Shown here piece by piece: positions 11,999-24,000 of a stretch of 64,000 nucleotides of DNA. The notes beneath the pieces were generated by a model. The model made no database searches. It had not been told where the DNA came from and worked only from the letters and a program-made list of their open reading frames with translations. Origin of the DNA: Acanthaster planci. Taxonomy: Eukaryota; Echinodermata; Asteroidea; Valvatida; Acanthasteridae. The position numbers were made by a program, and so were the translations under genes. Location of the stretch: NCBI RefSeq assembly GCF_001949145.1, contig NW_019091382.1, positions 408,012 through 472,011 of the forward strand, read 5' to 3'. Within the stretch, counting starts at the first letter, position 1. Each line of letters starts with the position of its first letter.

Positions 11999-14900
11999 AT
12001 GGATATCTCCCGGAGCCAAAACTCCCCCAATAGCCACTCGTCCTTCCAGATCTCTAACCAGATCGGTGTGGGCCGCTGCAACCTGAGTCCTGTCTCCCCC
12101 TGGGGCAAGCGCCTACAGATGCTCAAGATGCTTCTCTTCCCCCTCATGCCAGCCGTCTGTCTCTTCGCGTTGACAGCTGTCAACGTCCAACAGGCCGTGA
12201 CTGCTCGCCAGGAGCTACAAGATTTCAACTTAATCTTCAAGCAGTCGGTGGCCCTGGGCTCCATCATGCACGCCATCGAGATCGAGCAGTCGCTTGCCAC
12301 GCTCTTCACCCGCTACGACGACATCAGCCGGGTGAGCTTGGACTCCAGCTACGCCGACACCGACGTGGCGGTGCGCAACCTCCCTTACTGGCCTGAAGAG
12401 ACGCGCTTCACATCCAGCGCCCAGTTTCTGGCGTTCTTGAACGACTTGCGGTCCCAGAGCAGACAGAAAAACACCAGCGTCTTCGAACTCCTGCGGATCT
12501 ACTCCAGCGTGAACCGGGCCTTCATGCCTCTGCTGACTGACACCATCCTGCAGACCAACCATGAGAGGCTGTGGAAGAACCTGATGTCTTTTGCCTTCAT
12601 CATACGGGCCCAGGAGCGCACGGGGGCCATGTCCGCCTACGGGGCTGAGTTCTACCTTCTCGGCGGGTTACAGAGTGTAAACTACCTGTCGTTTGTCCGC
12701 AACAGGGAATTGAGCGTCATCCACTTGAACACGTGCCTGAACTACGTACCTTCAACGAGAGATGTATACGACGAAGGCTTGGAAGCAAGAAACATACAGC
12801 TGAGCAAAATCGAGATCATGAAGGACGAAATTTACAGCAATCACACAACAGGTACATTTCCATTTTTTGACCCTACGAGCCGTGGACCTTTAAGGGAGGA
12901 ACGACGACTAAAACGAGGGTAGCTCGCTCGAGGTTTTCCCAGAGGTACCTCACGACACCATTGTCAAGCCTCGAAAAACCTCCACGCAAAACTCAAGTTA
13001 TGTACCTTCTGGTTTCTGGCGTATTCCTCCTAAGTGTATTTTACGATTGTTGAACTAGTCGTAGCATGGGTGTCACCAGGATTTTCCGGGGGGGGGGCAT
13101 TTTAATGGGGGTGGGATAAAGCACTCATCAGCAACGAGCTGATAAACCAATTAACGGTGGAAAGTGGTCAACTTTTTTAAAAGCAAAGAGATGATATTCA
13201 CCCCCTTTCGTCTAATTTCTGTTAATTTACCTATGCTGGTAGATAAACAGCCATTTTGTTTACACGGCCTGTATATATTTCCTCTTTTTTTAACTTTCTT
13301 GCCAGCAACGAGTGAGAATGCTTCCCTGCAAAGAGCCACCCACTGGCTGGGGAACACCACGGGCCAGTTGAAGGTGATGAGGAATGTTGGACTGTACTTG
13401 GAAAGCATGGTCAGCGATCGCATTAGCCTCGAAATCGTCGCCAAAAACGAGGAGGTAAAACAGGTTGTTTCTTAATGACGATCATGTGGGCCCAAACAGT
13501 GCCGAGGTTTAAGGAAATGAAACTGCGGGAAAAATTGCAACAATTTTTGAAAGCTGCAGTGGGAAAGAAATGTACACCTATTACATGGATGTCCTGCAGA
13601 GAGAAGAGACGTAAATATTCAAGATTCTTCACTTTCTTCTTGTCTAGATTGCTGTTGCAGCTGCGCTCTTTGGTGTGGTCTGTCTGGTGGTGCCCGTCAT
13701 TCTTGTGATGGTGTCCAAGTCGACTAAATCAATACAGACCTACGCATCAAGTAAAAAAACGGGTGTTTCACTGTAGTGTGCCTCCAAGAGTTTGCAACGC
13801 GTTGGCCAATCACATTGCGTTTGGAAAGGGTCGACAGATTTCGCGCGTTGTGATTGGCCCACGTGTCGCAAACTTGTTGAAGCGCACTGTTGTGAATCGC
13901 CCGTATTGAAATTATTGTTACCTTCCATACGACAAGGTGATTATAACCACACCCATTGACAATAATGGAGAATGTGCGCACATGTTAAATCCAAATGGAT
14001 TGTAAACTGTCACTCTGCCAATCGAAGAGAGTTTTTTTTTAAATAACAGCGTTACGTAAAGTTGCTCAAGTGGCAGTCAGTCTGAAAATTCAAAAGTCTT
14101 GTACGCAGACAACAAGAAGCCCTTAAGTGTTAAAAAAATAGAATTGTTCAAGAGCACAGTTTCATTCATGTACAGCCCATAGTTCTTTTTTCAAGAAAAG
14201 AAAAACAAATTACCCGTTGCAACGCTCAAAAGATAACTATGGTACGTTAGAACCAAGGAGCTGAACAAATTCGGGCGGTACGTTTTTGGGGAATTGCTTT
14301 TGATGTGTTCTTTTTTCGTGAAGAATTGACGGAAAAGACGGTGGAGCTAAACACGGAGAAAAAACGGAGCGATTCCTTGCTTTATCGGATGCTGCCGCGT
14401 CCCGTTGCCAAGCAACTGAGGAGCGGGGAGGACGTCAATGCTGAGTCCTTTGAGCGGGTCAGTATTTTCTTCAGTGACATCGTCGACTTCACCGAGATAT
14501 CAGCTAAGAGTACGCCCATGCAGGTTGGTTCTAACGACACGACACATTGTTTGCAGTTGGTATGACACTTAATAATTGTGAAAATCAATAAACAGGCATC
14601 AGTCTTTAATTATTATACGTGTTAAGCAGATATCAAACGGGCACCAGTCATAGGAGATATTGGCATGGCATTTTGGCTGGTAAACGTTTTCGTGCTAAGC
14701 AAATTTTCCTGTGCCTATCCAAATTCTCGAGTCAGCTGTACGGGGTATCTTACGCAGGTCACCACTTTTCCCTGTACATAGGTGGTGGTTTTCCTCAACT
14801 CTCTCTACCAACTCTTCGATGAGCGCATCGAGACGTACGACGTGTACAAGGTTGAGACCATCGGCGACGCCTACATGGTCGTCAGCGGCCTGCCCATGCG

Positions 14901-17900
14901 CAACGGCAACCGCCACGCCGGCGAGGTGGCCAGCTTGGCTCTGGACCTGATGGACCGGGCAGCTGAGTTCAGGATCCCGCACCTGCCGTCTGACCGACTC
15001 AGGCTGCGAGTCGGACTCCACACCGGTAAGGTTTGGACAAAGTGCAAGCAACGGTGCTAGTTTAATATAGGCCAACGTCACATGAGCAATGCATGGTTTG
15101 GACCATCCAGTCAACCATTAAGAACCAGGCCCAGGCAGGGGCGTGGTCGCACGCCAATCAGTGGGAACCATTCACATGAAAACAATTGTACGAGATGTCA
15201 CTGACCATTTACGCCGCGAGGGTTGCATCAAACTGCTCAATGTGAGTGACGCTGACATTTTACAGAGTAGTTCAGTAAGCATTTGCGAGTTAAATTTATG
15301 AATAAAATCTGGTACACCGAGTTATCTGATTGCACATAATCACGACGATTTGAATTCCTCAGACGAAAGACACTTGCTATACCTCGTGTATACCCAACAA
15401 GAAATGAGACCGAGGGGTACCCCCCCAACATGTCCAATCCCTATACACATTCCAGACTATTGGTACTTAACACGTCCCCCAAGAGTTTTGAAAGGAATTC
15501 CCCAGATTCCTGCGAGACAATGACCAACACAAAGCGGGGGGGGGGGTTCTCTCCGTCTCATACCTTGCTCATATGTCCTCGTGATTCGGGGCAAGCTTTT
15601 GCATAGCGACCAGCATCTCTGGAATGGAGTGGTTCCTTTGTGCCCTTTTTATCCATTGAGAACAGTGTATTGTTGCAAGGCGTCTCTTATGTAACTAAGC
15701 AAAAGCTTGCCCCGAATCACGAGGTATAGCAACAGTGGTTGTAGTATGGAGAATTCAAGTTGTTATGTTCACGTGAATTTAAAGAACTCAGTGTACCAGA
15801 TTTGGGTCGAAGTTAACTCGCAAAAGGATTATTAGGGCGATTCAAGTGTGACTGCATTGTGCATTGTTATTAAAAACAAGCTTTTGGTGATTGAACTGTA
15901 GTCCCCTCGGATTCATGTACGAGATGACATACCAGTAAACCTCGGCCAATGTCCTATTAAAGGCAAAAGCGGGCTTTAGGGATAGGCCTACGGCTGCGTC
16001 TTTTGCCCATGTTAGCCCATGTATTTGCAACTGGTGAGGGCTTAGACCTAGCCCTAGACATAGCATCGAGACGCAGCTTCCTTTTTTCCAATTTTGTCGT
16101 TTAATTAAGAAGGCCTGTCACCGTGGGGTGTGACGTTTTGACCCTTTGTTCCTTTGCTAAACCAGGACCATGTGTCGCTGGAGTGGTGGGCTCAAAAATG
16201 CCGAGGTATTGTCTGTTTGGGGACACCGTCAACACCGCTTCAAGAATGGAGTCGCATGGTGAACGTAAGTTCTTATACTTTTGGTCGTATGCTGTGGTTG
16301 ATTTGGGTTTTGTGTGTAGAATAACGCGACTGAAGCCTTTTGCCTCGCTGTACAATATTAAGGGCATTTTGAATTAGTGTCTTTTTGGTTTTTCGATTTT
16401 GGAAATCGGCATATCCTTGAACAGAAGTCTGGTGTTCCGAGAAAAAATGCTACATCCATTTCAGTACCACAGTTTGCAAGAATTTCTGGTAATTTTGATG
16501 TCTGAAGTGTTTGTCTCTTGTTCGTTGGTTTTTTTCCAGTGAAATTCATCCCTGACTTAGGGTTAAACACGTTATTAATAAGCCGCTGAAATGAACAGCG
16601 CCCTTCCGATATGACATCGCAGCAAAAGCGCCTTCAATTGCCAGGAAAAGCCCAGACATTTTTAGATTTTTCACAAGCTGCGCTTTACTTTGTAGAGAGG
16701 AATACTCGGAGGTCGAGTTCGGGCGGCCTGTTCTTGACACGGGTTTCTTGTTCTCGCGCTCGAACGGCGGGAACACGACTTAAGAACACTGTTCCCGGAA
16801 CAGGATCATGCACAACCTCCTCGTCAGGGTTTACAGGAACACACAGAAAAGCTCGTGAATTTTTTATTTTTGAACAGCCGCCCAAAAAAAAAGTAAAATG
16901 ACCTACAAAGTCAGAAATATGGGAAGTTTTGCAAAATTAACAAATTATTTTCCAAAACACAGAAATTAATGTTGGTTTTAAATAGAAACACCAATAGGTC
17001 AGTTATCCAGAACTTAACCCTGGAAGGACGTACATGGACGCCGCCATGTTACTTGCCACTACCTGCGATAACCAGTTGTACCTTCCCGGCGTTCGAGCGG
17101 TCGACCCACGAACAACAAAATGAGCTGTTCGTGAACATACGAAAACAAGCTTCCCAAAGGGCCTGTCAAATAGGTTCATCTCTTTAGGAGTAGAATGTCG
17201 CGCAAAATAACGTTACAAGTAAAATTCCTCATATTGCCGGCACTTAAAAAGACAGTCACTTTAAACAGTGTGCAGTCAGTGTTAAAGTGCCACATAATTA
17301 ATTTGCGTTGCGGGAAAAATCGGAAGTAAGTCCCAAATCCATTTAGGTTCCTTTTTACTACAAAGCGGGAAACATCGAATGGCACACTCCCGGTTAAAAC
17401 TCGGGGGGCTGGGTTATATCCACCATAATCCCAGACTTACGCCCCTTGGGACTTTGAAACCTTACACAAAACCATGATCAAGCCTTGCCCCAGAGCACTG
17501 ACCTTAGTCCCAGCATTAGAAATCCCAACCATTAATATTCTGACCATCACTAATAACTTAACCCCATAGAGTACCGAAGTGAATACGTAACACGCACTTG
17601 TAATATGTATAACGGGCAATTAGCCAGAGAACCAGCGCGTGAATCAACACGCCCATGTATACTCCATTCGTTTGCGGAGCATTTCCTAGTTCAAAATGAC
17701 GTCACACTTCGGGCGTCACAAAGAACCACCAATTTACCGTTGCACCAGTATTCTGTAATTTCACTCATTACTAACACGTTCTACCACTCCACGATACACA
17801 TTACAGCGATGAAGATTCACGTGAGTGCTGAGTGCCACAAGATTCTGACGGTCCTTGGTGGTTTCACGGTACAAACCCGCGGTGTCGTCGATATAAAGGT

Positions 17901-18241
17901 ACAGCCATTTCTTGGGTTGGACACGTGCAAGGTCATTCGGGAACAGAAACGCGCACGCGCAAGGTCTGCCCTATCAGTGCGGCCACAGGCCGTCTCGCAC
18001 GCGTGCGTTATTCTCGAATGACCTGGCCTTTTCGCCAAGATAGGGTTTCGCTGGTTGCATGTCGATTTTGGTTTATTGTCTCGACGCTGTACATGCATCT
18101 CCCAAGTTTGATGGATTTGTTTCTCCACAGGGTAAAGGGATAATGGAGACATATTGGTTGACTGGGCTCAAGGCCGGACACGGCACCAACGAGAACCAAC
18201 CGCTTAGCCTGGGCGTCCCGAGCACTCAGAGCTTCGGCTAG
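11999..18241 (+). CDS. NIT-domain receptor guanylate cyclase (eight exons, 616 aa)
   Basis: Exons 11999-12851, 13306-13454, 13648-13750, 14324-14523, 14782-15025, 16166-16264, 17807-17898 and 18131-18241 (TAG); every phase joins. Membrane segment 1 lies near residues 41-62. An extracellular NIT-like sensor (about 70-334, with [17 protein letters not shown]) follows, then membrane segment 2 (335-357), a short linker with [14 protein letters not shown], and a class III cyclase domain. Catalytic residues seen: metal-binding D420 (FSDIVDFT) and D464 (GDAYM), guanine-selecting E460 (KVETIGD) and C532 (YCLFGD), and transition-state N539 and R543 (NTASRM). It should therefore make cGMP. Unlike peptide-receptor cyclases there is no kinase-homology domain. 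NIT domains are named for nitrate/nitrite sensing in bacteria; the animal ligand is not shown here. Start: the first in-frame ATG; the 142 bases before it contain no ATG. Confidence 0.93.
13760..13906. mobile_element. CCAAT-hairpin MITE, copy 1 (in guanylate cyclase intron)
   Basis: Near-palindromic element. The left arm reads CTCCAAGAGTTTGCAACGCG then TTGGCCAATCAC. The right arm mirrors it: GTGATTGGCCCACGTGTCGC, then AAACTTGTTGAAGCGCACTG, ending GTGAATCGCCCGTATT. The left arm has lost about 23 bp relative to copies 2 and 3. It lies 10 bp after the donor of the exon ending at 13750. Confidence 0.85.
15271..15845. mobile_element. Foldback transposon remnant in guanylate cyclase intron
   Basis: The left arm (about 15271-15388, from CAGTAAGCATTTGCGAGTTA to TTGCTATACCTCGTG) is repeated in inverted, diverged form at about 15719-15845. 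A second, perfect 26-bp inverted pair lies inside: 15577-15602 and 15700-15725 (core GATTCGGGGCAAGCTTTTGC). The right arm therefore pairs with two different left segments. No coding sequence inside. The intron it occupies (15026-16165) also holds a short hairpin at 15992. Confidence 0.8.
15992..16080. mobile_element. GGCTGCGTC hairpin MITE, short copy
   Basis: Short element with GGCTGCGTC at the left and GAGACGCAGCT at the right. The internal CTTAGACCTAGCCCTAGAC is shared with the full copies at 33209 and 38101. Probably internally deleted. Confidence 0.6.
17575..17722. repeat. Dispersed repeat family C, internal fragment
   Basis: CGTGAATCAACACGCCCATG followed by TACTCCATTCGTTTGC corresponds to 57125-57200 of the long copy. 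Contains a TGACGTCA octamer at 17697-17704. Confidence 0.7.
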
Positions 18242-18939
18242 ACCTCGTCGACAAACTCCGACACTACCGTGTGTCGACGCATGTACCGAGAACGTTGTGA
18301 GAGAAAATCTTTATGTGCTATAAATTGCGTCGTTTTTCATTGCTGTTGTTCAATCCTGAATGGTTTCGTGCCCTTTGTTTTGATTCGCTGCTGACTCCAT
18401 GAGAATCTATTTTTAGCCGTTGCCATGGGTAAATCTCGCCGCATGCGTGCATGAAAGGCCGACACCTTTCGGACATTTTCGTTCGGTCCGACAATCGAAT
18501 ACCTGTAAAGGATTCCTCGTCTAGACATGTATAACCAGAAACAAAGCCTAGCTTTAAAAAATCGGTCTCTGGCCTGCCCAAGGTTGTACCTTAATTATCT
18601 TAATTTATCCCCCGTCTCAACGACAGATCATCGGGGACAACAACGCCCAAAGACAAATGCATAACGCACACCTGTGATTTTCATTTTGATCTTGCACTTG
18701 GTGTTTTGTGTTTGCTGTACTATCACAACTATTAATCCACCTCACTTAATTTCTTCAAACTACTAGAACACAATACATGTAGTTCATTCTGTAACTTAAT
18801 GACTCCCAAACAGGTTCAAAAGATTATTGTAATGATGTCGTACAAAGATGGAAAAAGAAAGGCGAAATCTTCCATAGTGGAAAATGATAATTTCAGACCT
18901 TTGTTGGTTAGACTCTGAGGAACAAAATCGCTAACTAAA
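18242..18939. other. 3' flank of the guanylate cyclase; no gene recognised
   Basis: Ordinary non-coding sequence, presumably starting with the cyclase 3' UTR. No AATAAA was found close to the stop, and no other feature. Confidence 0.4.
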
Positions 18940-19165
18940 TACACTACTCAAAGAAAGTTAAGGACCACTTCTTCTTAACTTGTATTTTTTTTTTCAAGAG
19001 ATGCACGCAAGAGACATTATGCAACAACTGAAACCAACCACATGTGAAATTGATTACAGAGTGTTTGAGGTCATTCAGGACAGATATTGGGCATTTCAGC
19101 AGTAAAATATCTCATATGAAAAGGGAAGCACAAAATAAAAGTCCTGAACTTTTTTGAGTACTATA
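18940..19165. mobile_element. Mariner/Tc1-like MITE
   Basis: About 225 bp bounded by TACACTACTCAAAGAAAGTT on the left and its imperfect inverse (GTCCTGAACTTTTTTGAGTA) on the right, both next to TA dinucleotides. This end sequence is typical of mariner-type non-autonomous elements. No transposase inside. Confidence 0.75.
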
Positions 19166-19552
19166 TTTTTCAATATTATTATATCAATGTTAGTGCTAAG
19201 CCAGCTTCATGTTGAACGCAGGTGTATCTGGGCGTGTTTGCATTATTAACTTGAGGGAAAAAACACTGCCGCACGGGCAAAAATCATTACAGCGTGCCAA
19301 CAGGACTACGTTAAATGAACTGTTCATTTCCTGCTCTAGAGGGACAAAGGTATTGAAGACTTTTGAACGCACCGTATTTAATTACCGGTATATTTTTCAT
19401 GGATGTATGACTAAATTTTCCGATCTCTGTTTTTTTTATTAAGGCCAGTTCATACTTGTAACTTAATTGGCATGAAAGCGAAAACGAACCCGATGCTGTG
19501 ACTTTCGATAATATTTTCGCGCTGCCATTGTGCAAAACATACTTCAACTCAA

Positions 19553-19745
19553 ACGGCGTTTTGGTGACTTGGCATTGTGAATGTTTCATCGCTTTCTACC
19601 TCTATGGTCTGGGATCGATTCCCAGCTCGGTCCACAGGTGGATTAGATTTTCAGTCCCAACACCTTATTCCATGGGTTTCACCCTGAATATTCCTCTAGG
19701 GTTTTCTTCCCACCTCTAAAACTCTCTACGGTTCCCTTCAGGCTT
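19553..19745 (+). mobile_element. tRNA-derived SINE, copy 2
   Basis: The head has GACTTGGCATTGTGAATG (A-box region) and GGGATCGATTCCC (B box). The body continues TGGATTAGATTTTCAGTCCC and TCTTCCCACCTCTAAAACTC, a layout common to invertebrate SINEs. The region between the boxes (TTTCTACCTCTATGG) resembles that of the element at 59398. Confidence 0.6.
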
Positions 19746-21011
19746 TTGAGCTACAGTGCCCGGGCTGCTTTTTCAGAAAGACTGAAAAATAATATTTCCC
19801 TTCGCCGAAAGCACGAACCAGTCTCCCCGCGTACATATTCGCAGTTGTCACTTTTCTCGACAATTTCCGGCACAGGAGATGATAGTTTCAGTGGTTTGCC
19901 TACTTGAACGTAAGCCTGAATCATGATTACCCGGTGCTATTTTGCTGCTTCATTGGCGTGCAGCTTGTGTGTAAGAACTGACTAATCCCTTACATTCATC
20001 TGATAGTTATTTACCTCTAATTCACCAGCGGTCGTTGACTGAAGCTTCACGAGTGAGTCGCCGTCAATTTTAATAACCAAACTTTGTAAACTCTTATCTT
20101 TATTGGCATAGATCTGCACAGTATGTTAATGTGAGCCTGTGCACTCGTGTGTTATTGTTGTTATCTTTTATTTACGTCACATGCGTTCTTGTGTAAGAAA
20201 ACGAAAAGAAAATTGTCCCCGGTTCTGTGAAAACAACTTTCGTTGTATCAGCACTTGTTTGCATGCTGAGTTTGTTTGAAAAGAAGGAACGGCGTATGTT
20301 GATTAGTGCAGAAAACGTTCCGTTTCCCCGTCTTCAGTAGAAACGTCTGTTATGCGAATATGCTTTGAACTATTTTATTCTAGAAAGCATGGCAAGTACT
20401 TATTTGCAATTACAGAAGGTAAATATCAATTTGATTTAGGCCTAATTATGATGTCCTCTGCAGTCTGAACCCCGATTGGCTAAATTCAGAGACAGAATGA
20501 ATCATGCTGAACAGACAATTTCTCACTCGGATTTAACCACACGTAGTTAATGTTACGGTCGAAAAACAGTTGCTTTTTCTTGTCAGGATTTTGTTGGATT
20601 TTAGCTAATCCTTTGGTCCATACGTTATGCCGCAGGTGTAGTCGTAATCACAAATGGACGGACCCTCTGGTCATTAAGTTGATGGTTACGATCAAGGAAA
20701 GTAGTCAGCCCGGCGCCCGTGATCAGTAGACCGCTGTATCTTAGCAATTACACTGATTGCACTTTTGTGGACAACCACAGGCTGCGGGGACGAGACAATC
20801 ATGGGTTATTACGCAGAGAACCTGTTTTCATGCGATGATCTGCTACATATTTCGTCCTCGGGTACAGGTGTGATAATAATAATGGGTGACGTGGCTCGGT
20901 TGTTTGGCGGGAGTTAATTCGCAGATAGAATTGGCGGTTCTGAAGAGGTCACGACCTCTCGACTAATGATGATATCCACACACTTTGACGCATCGAGTTT
21001 GCAACCAAACG
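19746..21011. other. Spacer, nothing recognised
   Basis: No reading frame of note, no repeated family found by eye and no convincing exon. Confidence 0.4.
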
Positions 21012-21052
21012 ACCCGCTTGATGGCACAATACATTGTGCCCTCAAGTCGGGT
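21012..21052. repeat. Short near-perfect hairpin
   Basis: ACCCGCTTGATGGCACAAT faces ATTGTGCCCTCAAGTCGGGT with a 2-bp centre. About 17 of 19 positions pair, with one bulge. Possibly the remains of a very short MITE. Confidence 0.6.
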
Positions 21053-21280
21053 ATAACAAAAACCCGCTGCTTCCAGCCAGATTAAGCTTCTTTCAAGTCT
21101 GGATTTTCGACCAAAAAAACTTGAGTACTTAATTTAATTCAAAGTATAGACCCATGTTGACTTAAGGATAGAAATTATCTGCAGTTCTTGACAAACTTTT
21201 TTTCTATTGACACAAGGCCACTGATTCACGGTCCAACGTGCAATTCCAATGGGTAACTGTCGTTTTGGCGAGCATCGAAA

Positions 21281-21444
21281 TACGGGTGATTCACATTAGT
21301 GCGCCTCCGCGAGTTTGTCCAATCACAGTGCGCGAAATCTGTGGATCCAATGCGCGTTTAGAAAGGGTCCACAGATTTCGCACTGTGATTGGTCAACGCG
21401 TGGCATACTTTTGGAGGCGCTCTGTTGTGAATCGCCCATATTGT
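21281..21444. mobile_element. CCAAT-hairpin MITE, copy 2
   Basis: The left end is TACGGGTGATTCACATTAGT, the right end TTGTGAATCGCCCATATTGT. The arms contain CCAATCACAGTGCGCGAAAT and its inverse (TTTCGCACTGTGATTGG) around a centre reading CAATGCGCGTTTAGAAAGGG. Confidence 0.88.
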
Positions 21445-22724
21445 TCTGATCATATTAAAATAGTTTTTGCGCCTTTTGGACACATCTGATCCAAACCATT
21501 TTTTTTTAATCACTGGTAATAAAAACAACTTGTAAAACTGGTTATTTTGGAGATGAACTTTTAGGCCCAATATGTACTTATCGCAGCTTTACCTGAGAAA
21601 TTCTACATTTGTGTCATTTGTGCGAAAAAAGTGACCATATTAGCTGGTTGATGCTTAGCGCAAAAGCGAACACAAATGCGAATTTGTGACGGCAGTTTGA
21701 ACATTCGCCCTACGACTTTGCAGAAATTGAACACATTTCAACTCGGGCGAAATGTTGCTGCAAATCTTTCGTGACGTCAAATTCGCTTCACTTCCACATT
21801 GAACAGGCCTGGGGGGGGGGGAGGATATACGGCGAAATTCTCTAATCCCCCATCCATATTGCCGTTAAACCACGCCCTCTCCTGTGACACCAGTACTACA
21901 CCTTCGTGTGTGCCAACGAGCGACCTCCCCTCCCCCAATATTTGTTTGTATTTAGATGTTACACTTGCCATGCGTGTGGTTGTGAGACAATAAAATGAAC
22001 TCTGATAACTGTCTGCGCTTGTGGCTTCGCATTGACTCTCATGTTTTTAGAATTAGTTGTCCTCATACAGACCGAGGACGAGCAATGTCCTCGAAAATAA
22101 GCTCATGACACTGCGGTGACTGTGGGGTCGTAGCCCTTATCCACGTTATTGGAAACCAGCGATCTTTTCCAGAATCATCACACTTTCGTGAATCATTTAG
22201 AATGAAAGTAGACTTGTGCAAGTCTAGTCTAGTGTTTGAGTCTGTGGGCACCAAATTGGGGAAAAGGCTGTTAACAAAAATCCGGATAAATGTGGAATCA
22301 ACATCTCATAATGGACTGGTGAATTACTTGCAGCCTCATCTTTACCTTGCAGGTTTTTAGGAAAGTAAAATCGATTTTGTTTTTCTTTTTTGAGATGGTG
22401 CGACCTGATTTGTCTGTTAGGTTCCTCGAACTTTTTGGCATGTCGGTCGCTGGTTAAGATGCGGTTTGTACCTCTGGTTCATTGGGACGAAACACAAGCC
22501 AAATTTCCGGCACCAGTTTCAGTTTGATTGGAGGCGTCATTGTTTCCATTGTTAGGAACCTGAAATCCACGACCCACCCTGTTGCCTCCAGAATTGAACG
22601 TAGCCTTGATTCCAGCAGTCCAAGTTGTTTCATTCACATAGGCACGACGTGATTTGGTGTAATTCATCATCCTTCTCGTTCAATTTTAAGGGAGACTGTT
22701 TGGTGCTGTTAAATCTGCTGCGAA
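21445..22724. other. Spacer with a G-run and no recognised gene
   Basis: Includes a G10 tract near 21810 and a TGACGTCA octamer at 21772-21779. Nothing else supported. Confidence 0.4.
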
Positions 22725-22912
22725 CAGTGGCGTGGCCGGGGAGCACGTGCCCCCCCCTTCCCGGTGCCCCCAGGTCCCCCCCCCCCTTAAAAAGGATGAA
22801 TGGATATTGAACAAGGCTAACAAAAGCTTGCCCCCCAAAAACAGACCACTGAAAGCTGGTGCCCCGCATAAAATGCTTGTGCATCCCCAGTAAAATCCTA
22901 CTTACGCCACTG
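22725..22912. mobile_element. hAT-like MITE
   Basis: 188-bp element starting CAGTGGCGTGGCC and ending TTACGCCACTG. CAGTGGCGTA-type ends are typical of hAT elements. The flanks CTGCGAA and CAGCGAA form an imperfect 7-bp direct repeat (hAT elements usually make 8 bp). Interior has long C tracts, no coding. Confidence 0.75.
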
Positions 22913-23384
22913 CAGCGAATTCGTTTGGTTACTATGACATATGTTCAGATTTACGGCCATCTCAAGCAGAGAACCGCTATGAACCACATTTCCTCCAAAT
23001 GAAGCCGTCGCTAACTAGGCACACTGTCCTGTCAGTTCAAAGATCCCGTGAGCGTCAATGTTAGTAAATTTCATTTGACACGAACTTTGAAAACATACCC
23101 CTATTGTGACAGGCTGGCGTGAACAGTCGTTGAAGTTTTTCCCAGGCATTTTCAACATGACCTAGACGATTTGAACTTCTGTCCCTGATAAAAAAACTGG
23201 GTTATCTCAGGAGCTGATTATCGCACTGCCCCTAAGAGAAACAAGCCATCACAAATCCATGAATGTCATGACCAAAGATGTTTGCCACACACGTCGCGGG
23301 TAAGAGTCATACTTAATATGAATGCTGCAGAACATTCCCTTGAAAATTATTTTGGGTTAGTCGGTCATTCAGACATGCGCCTGT

Positions 23385-23680
23385 GAGAATTCTCTTCTCC
23401 TTGAGCTAACTCGTACGTACGACTTGTATGTCGTATGTACGACTTATAAGTTGTACGTACGAGTTATGATTTATATCTCATACGTACAACTTATATCTCG
23501 TACGTACGACTTATATCTCGTCTGTACGGTTTATACGTCGTACATATGAGTTATATTATCCACACGTCGTACGTACGAGTCATGATTCATAAGTCGTAAG
23601 TACGACGTATAAGTTGTACGTACGACATACAAGTCGTAAGTACGAGTTAGCTTACGGAGAAAAGAAAAGACAATTTTCAC
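23385..23680. repeat. TACGAC foldback satellite
   Basis: The core, 23409-23649, is an array of TCGTACGTACGACTTATA-like units in which nearly every unit is itself palindromic. It is framed by GAGCTAACTCGTAC on the left and GTACGAGTTAGCTTACGGAG on the right. The left flank GAGAATTCTCTTCTCC and the right flank GGAGAAAAGAAAAG also pair, so the whole 300 bp can fold as one long hairpin. Confidence 0.88.
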
Positions 23681-23895
23681 TGTGTCCCTAATACAGCTTC
23701 GTAGAGAATTAACTCCGAGGTTCAACCTCCATGCCAGTTCACTATAGGTATACACTCTTCTGTTCACAGGCAGCCGATGCTCTAACATCATTATCCTCTT
23801 GAGTTGAAGGGGGCCCTCACCGGCGAAAGAAAGATAGACCGGCACGAGGTTTTTCGCATGCGTTCGGGGAGCACGCAAAGACCTTATAGATTCCA

Positions 23896-24000
23896 GATTA
23901 AATTCGTTGCGCGTACTCAGCGTGTTCCGCGATGAGTTCGTACCGAAGGACTGTCAATTTTATTAAAACACGCCCTCTTTTGTTCCCGCTTGGAGTGGAT
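23896..24000. repeat. Dispersed repeat family C, right-end fragment
   Basis: GCGCGTACTCAGCGTGTTCC followed by ACACGCCCTCTTTTGTTC corresponds to 57425-57515 of the long copy. Confidence 0.7.

Noticed and set aside
23409-23649. CRISPR-like array
   Set aside because: Units are contiguous and palindromic with no unique spacers, and the genome is eukaryotic.
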